Below, one piece after another: positions 21,601 to 33,768 of a DNA stretch of 64,000 nt. Position 1 is the stretch's first letter. Each line of letters starts with the position of its first letter. Below the pieces are notes generated by a model that was given only the letters and a program-made list of their open reading frames with translations, had not been told where the DNA came from and searched no databases. Origin of the DNA: Patella vulgata (lineage: Eukaryota; Mollusca; Gastropoda; Patellidae); assembly GCF_932274485.2 (NCBI RefSeq), contig NC_065884.2, positions 70,578,046 through 70,642,045 on the forward strand. Direction: 5' to 3'. Made by a program: the position numbers and the translations under genes.

Positions 21601-21731
21601 ATAATACTAATGATGGAATAGGTAACGCGCGACCTGTTTCATGTATTGGTGTATTTGTGTTAGCTCACATACCAAATCGTAGATTAATATGATTAGGTCA
21701 AAAGGTCACATTACTGACTGAGAAATATCTA

Positions 21732-21884
21732 TCTATATATATATTTGTGACTGTCGTTTGTCTGTCTGTCTGTTCGGGGTATAGGGGTAGCTCGGACCGG
21801 GGAGTAACATAGGCCAGGTGGCGTTAGTCTACCACTTCCGGTTTCGAAGTTATGACCCCCGAGCGAAGCCGGGTATTCTGCTAG
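21732..21884 (+). mobile_element. Helitron-like element, one shortened internal unit
   Basis: Same ends as the neighbour: TCTATATATATATTTG start and GGGTATTCTGCTAG end. It is part of the tandem duplication of 21,140-21,600 and has fewer internal units. Confidence 0.7.
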
Positions 21885-22749
21885 TAAAATAATAATGGCG
21901 GAATTCTAAAACAGAAACGGAAATTATACAATTGTAGATTACTAAGGTAAGGTCATGAGGTCAAAGTTAGTTTGAAGTTTTATAATTAAAGGGACAGATC
22001 AAAGTTTATTAATGATTAAATAAAGTTAATTTTAATTAAGAGTAAGATTTGCTAATAAGTTTTCAGAATAATATATTAATAATAATATTAGACTAATATC
22101 AAAATAAAGTTTTAAAGATTTAGTAGTAATAAGTTCTTTATCTGATGGCAATGACATGTTTAATTGACGGATAAAATTGTACAAACCAATCATACTTAGA
22201 AGAACAAAAAAGAAAGTTTTCAACTTGATATTATGGTAGCTGATACAGACCAATACAAATCCAAGAAGAAGAAATGGTTTACCAGTTTACCAAATTTAGA
22301 TTTCCTGAGACGGAAGTTAAAGTGACACTGAACTTTATAAAATATTACGTGATGTGTTATTGTGTTTTGAAATTAGGACACTTGAAGATTTAACAAAGAC
22401 AATTTGTGTTTTCTGTGCTTAGGCTTAGTGAATTTTCATAGGATTTTACAGTGATGAACTTTTTGGAGAGCTTTTGCATGCAACTTTTGACTTTTTATTT
22501 TTGATTATTTGTGTTTTTATTTCATAGCTTTGTTTTATGGTATAGTAATCATATATATGTGCATGAATAATTATAGGGTTTAGTACATGGCAGATTTTAA
22601 GAGTCTCCTACCTCTTCATTTCGCATAAATCTTAGAAGACGGGGAGGTGATAATTATATATGTCGATTTTCGAGATTTCTGCTACATTTATGAATGCTTA
22701 TATAACTCTACCTAATACCGAGCAAACAGTCTTTAAGAGAGGGACGAAT
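21885..22749 (+). other. Internal non-coding part of LTR-flanked element
   Basis: Matches 42,460-43,016 inverted. The short frames here have no resemblance to retroelement proteins. Confidence 0.45.
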
Positions 22750-23225
22750 GTAATAATATAGCTAGAATTTTTGCTCTTGAAATTAATGGTGGCAGTATAT
22801 TTCATTAATTGATATTTTTGGCAAGTTAGTAATTTCAAACATATTCACATATGTAGTGTGTACTAAATCAACTTAGGGTTTAAATGACATATTGTTCTAT
22901 AAAAAATAGTTATTTAGCCAAAACATGTGTCTATAAAATACCATCAGATATCACGTGCATGGAACTTTACCAATGCATCATTTGGCTTAATTTAACCAAT
23001 CATATCGTTAATTGCACAGGTTCCGGGTCATGACCACACTTGTTTGTGCATGATATCCATAAGTCTTATAACGAAATCATATTAAACTTTAAGTCAGACT
23101 TCCATTAGATTCCAGAGGGGTTCCATCTGAGTTCCTATACAGCCGTGAGGCTGGCAAGGGTGGGGAAATGGTTTTAGCTAGTATTGCTATGCTTGTGCTT
23201 GTATCCATATTATGCAGCTATATAT

Positions 23226-24882
23226 ATAAAATGTAGAAACGCTGTTGCATTGTTATTCCTGGTAAGACAAACGTCATAAGAAAACAGTAAGAAGTAAAGA
23301 CAGCTAGAGACAAATATTCTAGACGATCACAAGGCTACAGAAATATGTAGTAAGAAAAGATGCACGAGTCGTATGTAGGATGTGGCGACCGGTTTCTGGC
23401 ATCGCCCGCTCTCCACGTCAGACAAAAGACCTATGGTGCTACATAACATTGTATACGAAATATGGACTATGTGGAGCCCGCGGCATCTACACCAAGACGG
23501 GGGTGAGAAGCGTCGCCTTACTGCGAAATTATTGAGTTACTAAGGAGGAACAAATGTCAATGTTGCCATACAATGTATAGATTAGAAGTTTGGATCATTG
23601 AATTGTGTAAACAGTCGTACAATATGTTGCATCCGACGGTTGTATGGATTGATTGTATCGTCTAAACACCGCTTAAATGTATGCGGAGAGCGAAATATGT
23701 GTGTTTGTTTGATACTCATACAATAGTGTATATTTAGCAAATAACTCAACTTTAGCAAGATTGTCAACTTTGGATCACTGTATCCACAGCTGAATTTCCA
23801 ATGCCTGAAAAGGCACAGATATATGTTCTTTCTAAACCTTAGAGCTTATTTCTTACCCCATAATATGCTGTTCTTAAATCGTATAATAGAACACAAATGC
23901 TTTTAACAACAACAAATGTTAGTGACATTTTAAAACGTTATATCTTTCAAATTATTCCAAGGAATCCATCATATCAAGTATGCTGGAAAAATTTGATTGA
24001 AACAAAATCTCCATTAGGCAGAAGAAACCCTGAACTACTTAGCGCTAAGCTAAGAAAAATACAAGGCATGCCGACAAGTTGAATTCCATATTTTAAAGAA
24101 CCCTGTTGTGTATCTGTGCAGCTCGTCAGAAATAATGTCATTGTGTTTATTTGTTGTATATGGCTATAATTTGGGGGTTTATTCCCTCGAAGGCACAGTT
24201 ATTGACCTTAACGGATTAAAGGAGGTCGTTTTCGACGCCTTCGTTGGAATCCAGCTTTCAGGGATTAAAAATGTAACAATGGAGTTATAGATTGTTGTGA
24301 TCAGAATTTACTTTTTCACAATCTACAATGTGACTAATTACCTAACATTTTAACATGTTTGGAATAGGACTTTAAGAAATGAAAACAAATTAATTTAATT
24401 TCACCAAATAAGACACCCTGTCAAATTCTCTACTTAAAGTAGCCAAGTCTCTAACTCAATATCATCCAAAATCTTCTACATTGCAAACACGAATTATTTG
24501 TCAATTTAAATCAACATTGATGTTGTGAACTTACGGGGAAAAGATGAGCTTCTGATAACCAATAATTAAGACAAAATAAACATTTTACCATTGGTACACG
24601 AATGGTGAATTTCAGTGCCATTTGTAAAAAGGGACTCGTAGAACGAGGCTAGATATATTCCACAAGTCATGTCAAACGGTGACGTTATGTTCTTATTTCG
24701 AAAGCATGCACAGAGATTGTCATTCGATTGAGACTTCTGGCGTATTTCGCCGAACATAACTGATTAGAATTACAGTAAAAACAGAAACGATTAAATGTCA
24801 ATAAGTTTATATACATTCGCATTACATTATTATATGCGTTGCGACCCATTTGTGTCAATTTCTAGATCTAAAATATTAGCGA
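23226..24882 (+). other. Conserved U tail, U2
   Basis: Holds the same two small frames as the U1 tail. One, at 23,897-24,082, includes KRYIFQIIPRNPSYQVCW. The other, at 24,108-24,290, contains SLCLFVVYGYNLGVYS (secretory-signal-like) and VVFDAFVGIQL. Both also appear, with small changes, in the other U copies. No family can be assigned securely. Confidence 0.35.
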
Positions 24883-25085
24883 CTAGAAGAATGCCCGGCT
24901 TCGCTCGGGGGTCATAACCCCGAAACCGGACGTGGTAGTCCAACGCCACCTGGCCTATGTTACTCCCCGGTCCGAAATACCCCTATAGCCCAAATTTCAG
25001 ACTCGGGGCAGACCTAGTGTAGCCGCCAACCCCGAACAGACAAACAAACAGACAGACAAACGACAGTCACAAATATTAGTATAGA
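24883..25085 (-). mobile_element. Helitron-like element, single internal unit
   Basis: On the minus strand it runs from TCTATACTAATATTTGTGAC to GGGCATTCTAG. U3 lacks this insertion at the matching place (near 40,290), so it arrived after the U2/U3 split. Confidence 0.75.
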
Positions 25086-25089
25086 AGAT

Positions 25090-25345
25090 TTAGCTCATTT
25101 AAGTTAATTCCTCTTCTTCGTGTATACTTTTTAATTTCTGGAGCTGGCTTTGGATTTGGGAATATTTATATTAAGATTCATATTGAATACTTGGATGATA
25201 TGATGATTTTCATCATTAGTTGCCAATTGGTGAATAAAATTCAGAGTGAACATAAATTCACAAAATCTTTAACACCGTTAATTGGGTCCTAACAACAGCA
25301 TGCCTCCCTTCAAACAAAAGCCAACAAGTCCAGTTCTGCGCCTTC
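25090..25345 (+). other. Conserved block with a 50-60 codon open frame
   Basis: A frame containing FGNIYIKIHIEYLDD and ISCQLVNKIQSEHKF ends at a stop after PLIGS. The same frame is open, with only a few changes, in U3 at 40,067-40,258 (minus strand). U1 lost the block. No family recognised; it may be a fragment of an exon. Confidence 0.3.
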
Positions 25346-25529
25346 GTGGGAAAGATTAATTTTGGTCACGCTCTGTAACAGCGCCGTCGTGGGAATACAC
25401 CAATTTGGGAACAGAGAACGGGTCATCATCTCGGGATAGATTCAGATATTTTATGTACCATTGTTATTTATTGACTATTTAGCTGGGGTAAGCTGTTTTT
25501 ACTAAAATTGTTTCGATTATTCCTGTTTT

Positions 25530-26673
25530 TCTACACCCACATTTTCATGTGGACGTATTATACCGTCGCCCCTGTTTGTCCGTCCGTACACAATTTGTTT
25601 GTGGATACTCTACAGGTCACAATTTTTATCCGATTTTGACGAAACTTGAAATATAAGTCTATCTTCCAAAGATCTCCTTTCCTTTCGATATTGGCATGTA
25701 TCGGACCATACTTCATTGACTATGGCCTCTGATTGTACGAAGACCACGTTTTTAGCTTGTGGATATTCTAGAGGTTACAATTTTCATCTGATTTTGATGA
25801 AACTTGAAATGCCTGTTTATAACCCAAAGATCGTGTTTCTTTTTTCACGAAATTCGAACTCGGCCATCCTTAGGGTGTAACGACGATATAGTAATATGTT
25901 TTTTTTTAAAATCAGATAACAATTATGACCTCTATAGGGTCCACAAGCTAAAAATATGATTTTTCGTACAATCAGTGGCCATAATTCAGGACGTTACGGT
26001 CCGATATGTGCGAATATCAAAAGGAACCGAGATCTTTGGGTTATAAACTTAGATTTCAAGTTTCAACAAAATCGGATAAAAATTGTGACCTCTATAGGGT
26101 CCACAACCTTGATATACCATATTTTTACACTATTTGAGAACGAAGGGCAGCCATTTTGTCTGTCAGTTTTGGGCCGATTTTTACAAAATTCGAACTCAGC
26201 CGTCCTTAGGGTGTAACGGTGATATAATAATACGTTTTTTTAAATCGGATAAAAATTATGACCTCTATAGAGTCCACAAGCTAAAAACGCGATTTGTCAT
26301 ACAATCAGGGGCCATAATTCAGGACGTTACGGTCCGATATGCGCGAATATCGAAAAGAACCAAGATCTTTGGGTTATAAACATGCATTTCAAGTTTCATC
26401 AAAATCGGATCAAAATTGTGACCTCTAGAGTGTCCACAAGCTAAAAACACGATTTTTCGTACAATCATGGGCCATAATCCATGAAGTTATGGTCCGATAC
26501 ATGACAATATCGAAAAGAACCGAGATCTTAGGGAGATAAAGCTATATTTCAAGTTTCGTTGAAATCGGATAAAAATTGTGATCTGTAGAGTGTCCACAAA
26601 CAAATTGTGGGCGGACGGACAAACAGGGGCGACGACAATATACGTCCACATGAAAATGTGGGCGTATAAAAAG
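25530..26673. repeat. Foldback satellite element with long inverted ends
   Basis: The left end 'cacccacattttcatgtgg' and right end 'ccacatgaaaatgtgggcg' are inverted, and the matching extends inward for roughly 200 bp or more. Satellite half-units run on the plus strand up to about 25,840 and on the minus strand from about 25,851. It could be a foldback-type transposon or an inverted fusion of two arrays; the left part is continuous with U2 and matches U3. Confidence 0.75.
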
Positions 26674-27210
26674 GTTGTACCAAGTATCATATTGGAGCTT
26701 ATCTACTATTTAGCCATGAAGCAATATTTATTACTTTAATCGTCTGCTGTAATTTATGTTGATTATTTGTTAACCAAAGAATATAGAAATATTAACTATC
26801 AACAAGATTCCTATTTTCATTTATTCAACAATGACGATTCTAGAAAACATACAAGAATCACACTCGGGTTATATTAGACCACTTTGAAGTTGCTAAATTA
26901 ACGGCCTGGAATAGCAAGAAAATGCGTTTGCGGCTGTGAAATTTTCTTTGGGATGGAAGGGGGCGGGACTAAACGGTACGCTCCACTCTTTCGCCTCTTG
27001 CAGACGACTGACTCCGCCTAATATTCATCGAGCCTATGCTTCACGAGAGCATTTTTGTGTAAATGTACCTGATACCTCTAGATTTATCTTGGTAAGAGGA
27101 CACCGATGAAAGACCCTTCATAAAAGGCATCTGGTTATTAACATTTTAAAAGTCCCGTCATGATCCAAATGTATAAATAATGAATTACACCATACCATAT
27201 ATTAATCGTT
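26674..27210. other. Unique central spacer, no gene
   Basis: Single-copy within the window. It lies between the foldback element and V2 and therefore near the axis of the large inverted repeat. Contains 'gggatggaagggggcggga', a GC-rich island in AT-rich surroundings. No coding frame. Confidence 0.5.
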
Positions 27211-27224
27211 CATGTTATACATAC

Positions 27225-27488
27225 AGGGAGCCACGGTGGCTAAGTTGGTAAGACGCTAGTCTGGATGTTGCGTGTTCGATCCCTGCGATGACCGAGAAAG
27301 CTGTCTAGTCTTCGAATGAAACGGAAAATCGAGGTTCCTTTGACAGATGGAATTCGATATAAAAGTAGACCATAGTGTCGCTGCACGGGCAAAATTTCCC
27401 TCATAGCACCCCGTATGGCGTATGCCCGTCTTCAATAGCCAGTATATGAGCAGAACAGTAGGACGTTAAACCCCATTTCATTTCATGT
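27225..27488 (+). repeat. SINE with complete 14-bp target duplication, V2
   Basis: Flanked by CATGTTATACATAC at 27,211-27,224 and 27,489-27,502. Body diverged and shortened compared with younger copies; the tail ends GTTAAACCCCATTTCATTTC. Confidence 0.9.
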
Positions 27489-27502
27489 CATGTTATACAT
27501 AC

Positions 27503-28254
27503 ATACACAATTTCTTTAAATTATATATTATTATTGGCATACTTATTAAAGAAGGGAGTTTCTCAAATATCTATATATTTTTTTACATGTGACGGCCTTA
27601 AGAAGCATAAAAGACTTTTATTCATGTAAACCATTGACGTGTTACATAGAAAGTAAAGAAGCCAATACAGTCGTCTTAATGTGACGTCGTTACGGAGCAT
27701 AAAAGGTCTGACTATTATAAAAACGGTGACAAAGACATTCATACACTGCACTTACAAACAGAAGATAAAAATAAATCACCATATAAAACGGTGAGAAAAA
27801 ATCAAGGGACATTTATATACTGCACCGAGCAGAAAAATAAAAATAAATCCGTATAGACAAGAAATATCAGTGTAATAATTCCAAATAAACAAGTGCTTCC
27901 CCAATTGTGATAAAAAAATGTTAATAAAAACCTCTCTTTATATGTTACTGCAATAGCTGGATGTACACTTTTAGCATATTTGGAGAAACAGCACTATTCA
28001 TCCTTGTCACATATAAGAGATTCAGGATTTTGCCAAAATCCGCGGTGAGTTCAAAAGGTTATACGTGTCAATGCTGTTTTTCGTTATTGAAAACATGAAT
28101 TTTGTCGTTGTAATCCGTTGGACAATTTAATTTAGATCTTGAAAGTAGTTGTCCTATGATAATTAGAAAAGCAAACAGTGTCCTTTGCAAGTTTGCATGG
28201 ATTAGTTGATTTATTTTTTGATGATAGGTCATTGCCACCTATTTGTAGAACCAG
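27503..28254. other. Flank without gene
   Basis: The first 290 bp match 15,666-15,950 of V1. The remainder (about 27,790-28,254) has no V1 counterpart and no recognised gene. Confidence 0.5.
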
Positions 28255-29375
28255 CGGCTGCCAGGCAGGATACGCCCACGTTTTTGCAAGAGATGGATAC
28301 AGAACAAGCTAAAAAAAACCCCGATTTTTCGAACAATCAAGGGCCATAATTCAGGACGTTACGATCAGATATGCGCGAATATCGACAGGAACCAAGATCT
28401 TTGGGTTATAGAGATATATTGCAAGTTTCATCAAAATCAGATCAAAATTGTGACTTCTAGCGGTTCCACAACCTTGATATACCATATATGTACACTATTT
28501 GAGTACGAGGGGTGGCCATTTAGTCTGATTTTCACGAATTTCAAACTCAACCATCATTAGGATGCAACGGTTATATACTGAAACGGTTTTTCAAATCGGA
28601 TAAACATTATGACCTCTAGAGGGACCACAAGCTAAAAACGCGAATTTTCGTACCATCAAGGGCAATAATTCAGGCAGTTACAATCCGATATGCGCAAATA
28701 TCACAAGGAACCAAGGTCTATGGGTTATAAACATGTATATCAAGTTTCATCGAAATCGGATCAAAATTGTACCTCTAAAGGGTCCACAACCTTGATATAC
28801 CAGATGTTTACACTATTTGCGTACGAAGGGCGGCCATTTTGTCCGACAGTCTTGGTCCGATTTTCACGAAATTCAAGCTCTACCAACATTACAGTGTAAC
28901 GGTGATATATTTGAAATTTTTTGTAAAACAGATAAAAATTGTGACCTCTAGAGGGACCACAAGCTAAAAACGCGATTTTTCGTACAATCAGGGGATATAT
29001 TTCAGGAAGTAACGATCCGATATGCGCGAATATCGAAAGCAACCAAGATTTTTGGGTTATAAACATGCACAAGCGGCGGCCATTTTGTTCGGCAATTTTG
29101 GTCCGATTTTCACAAAATAAGAACTCAGTCTTCATTACGGTGTATCGGTGATATAGTCAAACGGTTTCTTAAATTGGATAATAATTGTGACCTCCAGAGG
29201 GACCACAAGCTAAACAAAAGACGGTTTTTCGTACAATCAGGGGCCATAATTCAGGAAGTTACGATCCGATATGCGTAAATATCGAAAGGAACCAAGATCT
29301 TTGGGTGATAAACATGCATTTCAAGTTTCATCAAGATTGGTTTAAAATTGTGACCTAAAACAAGCTAAAACGTGA
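28255..29375 (-). repeat. Dimeric satellite array, V2 inner
   Basis: Inverted match of 14,330-15,665 with about one unit fewer. CTCTAGAGG is present in most half-units. Confidence 0.8.
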
Positions 29376-30454
29376 TTTTTCGTACATGTGTTCAATGAAA
29401 ATGCAAACAATAACCCTGACTCAACTTCACCGGGGGTGTGTTAGGTATTTACAGTTAAAGCTATACACCATTCATATGAAATACACCAATGATCACACCA
29501 ATGTTAGGGTCTTGTTTTGAGTCTAAATATAATAAAGTCTCTTATTTTATCAGCTACCAATACAGCATCTACATTATTACGTTCACATTTATTAAAGGGC
29601 CAATCCCGATAATATTTTGGAGAATGAAACTGCTTAATTTTGTGTTAAAACTCCTTAACATCCCGCACCTAAGGGCCGATCAACTAATTCAATATTTGTG
29701 ATATGTTTTCAAAAAACTTACACCCGTCAGTATTCATCTGAAAATGAAGACCGGTGTCCCAAGTTGTATTATGCGGTGTCTGGATAAAAACCAGACTTTT
29801 ATTTTATAAAAACAATGTGTAGGTGAAATTTACCTTTCGTTATTCAGTACGGCACATGGGCCATCCACTGTATAGACCTCTAAAGGAACGGCGATAGAGT
29901 ATCAGGTCACCCAACGAAAAAAATGACCAGAAATCTTAAAAGGGTTATGTGTCCGGATAAGCATTTTTGACGTTCACGTCCAAACAACTCAATATTTTGA
30001 GCTGAAATTTTGAGGCAGGGTAAATACACCATTCCTCTATATTTTGGCGCTTAAATTTCATACGAACTCGGACTTTTATTTTTGAGACTCTTTTCAAATC
30101 GGGGTAGTCCCTTTAATTGTATTTAGTATATCATTTACATTCATGTTGCTAATATTATATTTATTTTAACATTATATTTGTAACGTATATTCATGTAGTT
30201 AATATTATTACAAATAATGGATTTACCCCCATACAAAGCATTTAAACGTAAACAGTTACTGTGAAAAAAAATCCTTCCTTGTTCAGTGAGATAGACAACC
30301 AAATGACTTGTTTATAACTAAGCAGAAGTGAACTAATTACTAAACCCAGCTGATTGGATAAGGGCAAACCAATCATAATCAGAGTGTACTTACGTCACTT
30401 GTATCCCCATAAGCTAATAGCTACAATAACGTAGTATTTACTCTATTTAAAGAA
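29376..30454. other. Duplicated flank, no gene
   Basis: Inverted match of 13,206-14,329, with small indels. No coding potential found. Confidence 0.5.
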
Positions 30455-30772
30455 CTAGGCTAATGAAGACGGGCATACGCCATACAGTGTGCTATGAGGG
30501 AAATTTTGCCCGGACAGCGGCACTATGGCCTACTCTTATATAGAATTCCAACTGTCAAGGGATATATTTACGTGCACTCCAATATGTACACGGGACCTCG
30601 GTTTTTCGTCCCATCCGACCGACTAGACAGCTGTCCTCCGTCCTGCATCACTGACAAGGGGAACCACGCCGGAAAATCTGGACGAACTTTCTCAGCCAAT
30701 GCAGGGATCGAACACCCGACCTCCAAGCTAGCGAGCCAGCGTCTTACCCACTTAGCCACCGTGACCCCCCCC
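30455..30772 (-). repeat. SINE, V2 partner of 12,872-13,195
   Basis: Same orientation relative to its unit. A run of C residues and an ACACAC tract sit at the head end where V1 has a short G run. Confidence 0.8.
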
Positions 30773-30889
30773 CCCCACACACACACCCTATTTAAAGGGA
30801 CTAGAGTGGCCTATTGATAAAAATACCCCATCCTGCGTCATAAATTAGGAAGTTACTCAGATATCTATTATATTAATTGTTACATATGT

Positions 30890-31685
30890 TAGGGTGACCC
30901 ACCATAAATAAATATCTCCATATATCTCCTTATATCTCGACAATTACGCCACAATATTTATATATATGCCAAGCCTCAAATCAGTTTCACACAATTATAG
31001 TCACTAAATAAACGATCATGTTGTACTTAATAAGCTATGACCATTAATCATCTATAAATAATAGACTGAAAACTGGTTCCAAGTGTCGTCCATTACATCC
31101 AGACACTTTTGAGTAAAAGATAGGTTACGTGCCCTTGTTTTGAAATTAGTCTCGCTTAACCAGTCTATCGACCATTCTACGTCTGATTGACAGGTCGGGA
31201 TAATCAAGACTACTTTTTTACGAAACATAACAGAAAGCTAGAACAAGAAATTGAATTTAGAAATAAGCACGTTAGGTAGCTCAACAATCGTTTTAAGAAC
31301 CTTGTAAAAGTAAAATGAAACTACTGCAAGTATCATGTTCCTGTCTAATCCGAGTGATTCAGAGATATTATTTGTACTAAACCAAAAGATGCCGCTCTTA
31401 ACGGTACAGTTAATGATAAAGCGATTTAAAAAATGAAACGAACGTAATTTCTAAATCTGCTGTAATAACCAAGAAGCTTAATTTCACTGCTATTCAAAAT
31501 CGTCAACAATAAATTTTTTACGGCTGTAATAGTTGATAGATTTGTAGAGAATTGCACGTGCCATGGCTATTTATAGTATCATATTGTCAGAAAGTTGGTC
31601 TCGGCACGGCGAATGTGTACGCTTCAGTGGTAGTCTCGAACTATCAGCGGTGGACTTTATTTCTGTAGAGCACATGGGCCACCCT
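30890..31685. mobile_element. hAT-like non-autonomous DNA transposon
   Basis: Ends TAGGGTGACCC and GGGCCACCCT form imperfect terminal inverted repeats of the hAT type. ACATATGT at 30,882-30,889 and 31,686-31,693 is an 8-bp target duplication. If the terminal A is counted into the element, the duplication is 7 bp and the ends are symmetric. V1 has the uninterrupted site ('gtcacatatgtaac' near 12,770). No transposase frame. A related right-end region, in opposite orientation, starts at 63,896. Confidence 0.85.
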
Positions 31686-31693
31686 ACATATGT

Positions 31694-32206
31694 GACGGCG
31701 TTAAGGAACATAACGATCTGACTATTCATTTTATTCGTTCAAACCAGTGAGGTTTTTATTGTGTTTGTAGACATTTTATTTATACAAATATGTATATAGA
31801 AACGATCTACTGTAGTTAGTCGTAATTATATTTGTTGTTTTGAATTTTAAAATCTGGGAGTTCCCCTGTCTATTGACGTCATACAACGTGACGTAATCTT
31901 TCTCTATTCATGCCATACAATTTACGTGACCTATCCTGATATATTGAATAGTTTCATACACTGATTAGACATGCAATGGATTGTTAATATATCAATGACG
32001 TTACCCGGATGTAAAAGTAATAGAATTAAATATATGGGTATCACTTTTTAATGTCAAAACTGGGCGCCTATTAAATTTTAAATAATTCCTCTTCTTTAGA
32101 ACAGTCTTTGGACTGCAGTTAGCGTACACGTAAAAGAAACCATTGACAATTGCAATATCCACAAGTGACAGTTCTTGTCCTGAAGTAATGGCCCGAGAAA
32201 TCCGTC
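31694..32206. other. Duplicated flank, no gene
   Basis: Inverted match of about 12,250-12,770. Nothing further recognised. Confidence 0.5.
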
Positions 32207-32339
32207 TCTGGCCATTGCTAGATTGACTTCTGATTCTTGAGTGAGTGTATATTCTTCCCGTTCAATCAAATCTCTCCTAAGTAAAACAACATGGCAGACC
32301 TTCGTTTAATCTGGGGGCTTCCCTAAAACTTTGGACAGT

Positions 32340-32740
32340 GATTTAAACTATTAAAATAATAATAATAATATCGTCATTTATAAAGCGTGTTAATACCGAA
32401 GAAAACAGTTTCCAAGGCGCTGTTGGTTTTTATATTCACTGATTATTTACAGATCAGGGTTTTGAAATAACGTTTTGAGTTGAGATTTGAAATGGCCCAC
32501 AGATGGTGATTGTATTATTGATTGTGGTAGTTGTAAGTTAATGGCTGGAGATTTTAGAAGATGTTTTTTCTGAGAACGGAGATTTCTGCTGGTAGTATAG
32601 GGTTCGACAAGACTTTTTATATAAGATGGAGCTTGGCCGTTTAACGTTTTGAAGACGAAGAGGAGTAACTTGAACTTAATTCTTTGCTGAATTGGGAGCC
32701 AATGTAAAGATAGCAATACAGGGGAGATGAATTGATTTCT
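32340..32740 (-). mobile_element. LINE 3' end (CR1/L2-like reverse transcriptase C-terminus)
   Basis: Minus-strand frame with LHWLPIQQRIKFKLLLFVFK, then LNGQAPSYIKSLVEPY and FKSQLKTLF. This is the thumb/C-terminal region typical of CR1/L2-clade non-LTR retrotransposons. The usual segment with a LWN.LP motif is shortened. The 3' UTR follows with 'ccaaggcgctgttgg'-type sequence (plus-strand word 'caaggcgctgttgg') and ends in an (ATT)n-like run, seen on the plus strand as 'aataataataata' near 32,356. The rest of the LINE is missing, as in usual 5' truncation. It lies in an insertion specific to V2. Confidence 0.8.
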
Positions 32741-33320
32741 TTGTCGTGTAAAATTAAGAAATTATTTTTTAATTTTAAAATTTAATGATATATAAAAATT
32801 ACTGATAAAACGCCGAAAATGAAACATAAAGTCAATTTTTTGTTTAAATGTTGATTTTGTGCATGAAATGTTGACATAAGAATGTAGAAACATGAATCAT
32901 TATTTTAGAATTTTGCGTTCATGTCTAAAATATTCAAACTGGAATGTAGAAACAAGAATCATGAATATTGTCCCATTTGGTCTTTCAAAACAAAGTAGGG
33001 GATGCTTTGGATTTATATGGCCACAAAATCAGCAGCAGCACCCCGCCCCTCCAAAAAAACGAGGACGACATCTGCTAGTGGCAGTGGTAGGGCCCTCTAT
33101 CGGATTTTCAAAGTCCTGGACAGTGGGACCCCTTCTATCTATTGTGGGCTCGTGCCGGCGATGCCGAGTCCTACTTTTCACTGATATACGTGTTGGTTTT
33201 TTTCGTCATTTAGTGGGAAACGGTGTGATACTTATATAATATATATATAGTGGTGAAATCAAGGGAACTTTGAACCCATTTATATTCGTGTTTTGAACGC
33301 AAGATCTGTTATAAATGTCA
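32741..33320. other. Remainder of V2-specific insertion
   Basis: A plus-strand frame of 115 codons (32,892-33,239) is present, but its composition is uneven and nothing supports a gene. No clear element ends at either border. Confidence 0.35.
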
Positions 33321-33539
33321 TTGGTAATCTCGGAACATCGTTTTTTCGTTTTGTTGCCGATGAATCGAGCAGCGTTGATTTCTGGACTCGTATTCTTCGA
33401 TGTTTAGCCCTAGACCGTTATTATTTGGTGTTTATAATAATTTCTGTACAGACTACATTACATACGATATTTCGCGTTTAGGTTCCTACAAAACTCATTT
33501 AAACTTGGGTCAGTCGTGTTCAACTTACGTCATAAAAAA

Positions 33540-33768
33540 GTCAATCATGAACCATCGTCTTATGATAAAACGGGTTTTACAGAACGGTCATGACGAAGAT
33601 GATATACGCGATGTTTTGATGGACTGGCTTGCAGATGATTTGTATGAAAAGTGCACTGTCGGTCATGTACAAAAAATACCACAGTTGAGAGGTATGATTC
33701 CCAGGAAGATCAATGGAAATGGAGAGAAAGTGGCTGACTTGCCCTTAAAGATATCTGTCATGTTTTAA
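33540..33768 (+). pseudogene. Acidic-repeat frame, V2 partner of 11,673-12,032
   Basis: Begins around MNHRLMIKRVLQNG, contains one DEDDIRDVLMDWLAD unit instead of three, then IPRKINGNGEKV. Diverges where the V2-specific insertion starts (about 33,731). Function unknown. Confidence 0.35.

Larger units (their letters stand above)
19905..23225 (+). mobile_element. LTR-flanked non-coding element, U2 (fossil)
   Basis: Related LTR-like blocks lie at both ends (right block 22,750-23,222, beginning TGTAATAATAT and ending ATTATGCA). A purine-rich tract 'aagagaggga' precedes the right block, like a polypurine tract. The internal region of about 2.7 kb has no gag or pol frame, so the element resembles the non-autonomous LARD/TRIM classes. 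The left block is incomplete, and Helitron-like DNA has inserted inside. It looks broken and of moderate age; it is older than the U2/U3 split because both share it. Confidence 0.5.
16248..25840 (+). repeat. Segmental duplication copy U2
   Basis: Runs parallel to U1 from its position 1,776 and antiparallel to U3. Unlike U1 it keeps the whole LTR-flanked element and the block at 25,090-25,345. The left junction shows a 4-bp overlap, TAAC at 16,248-16,251, common to both parent sequences. The right boundary is where the satellite reverses orientation near 25,842. Confidence 0.85.

Noticed and set aside
24108-24290. Firm call of carboxylesterase first exon
   Set aside because: Only about 15 residues resemble the family and the GIPYA motif is not there; kept as a low-confidence remark.
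32892-33239. 115-codon frame as a gene
   Set aside because: No similarity, odd composition (GC-rich patch with Pro/Arg runs), and located in a recent insertion.
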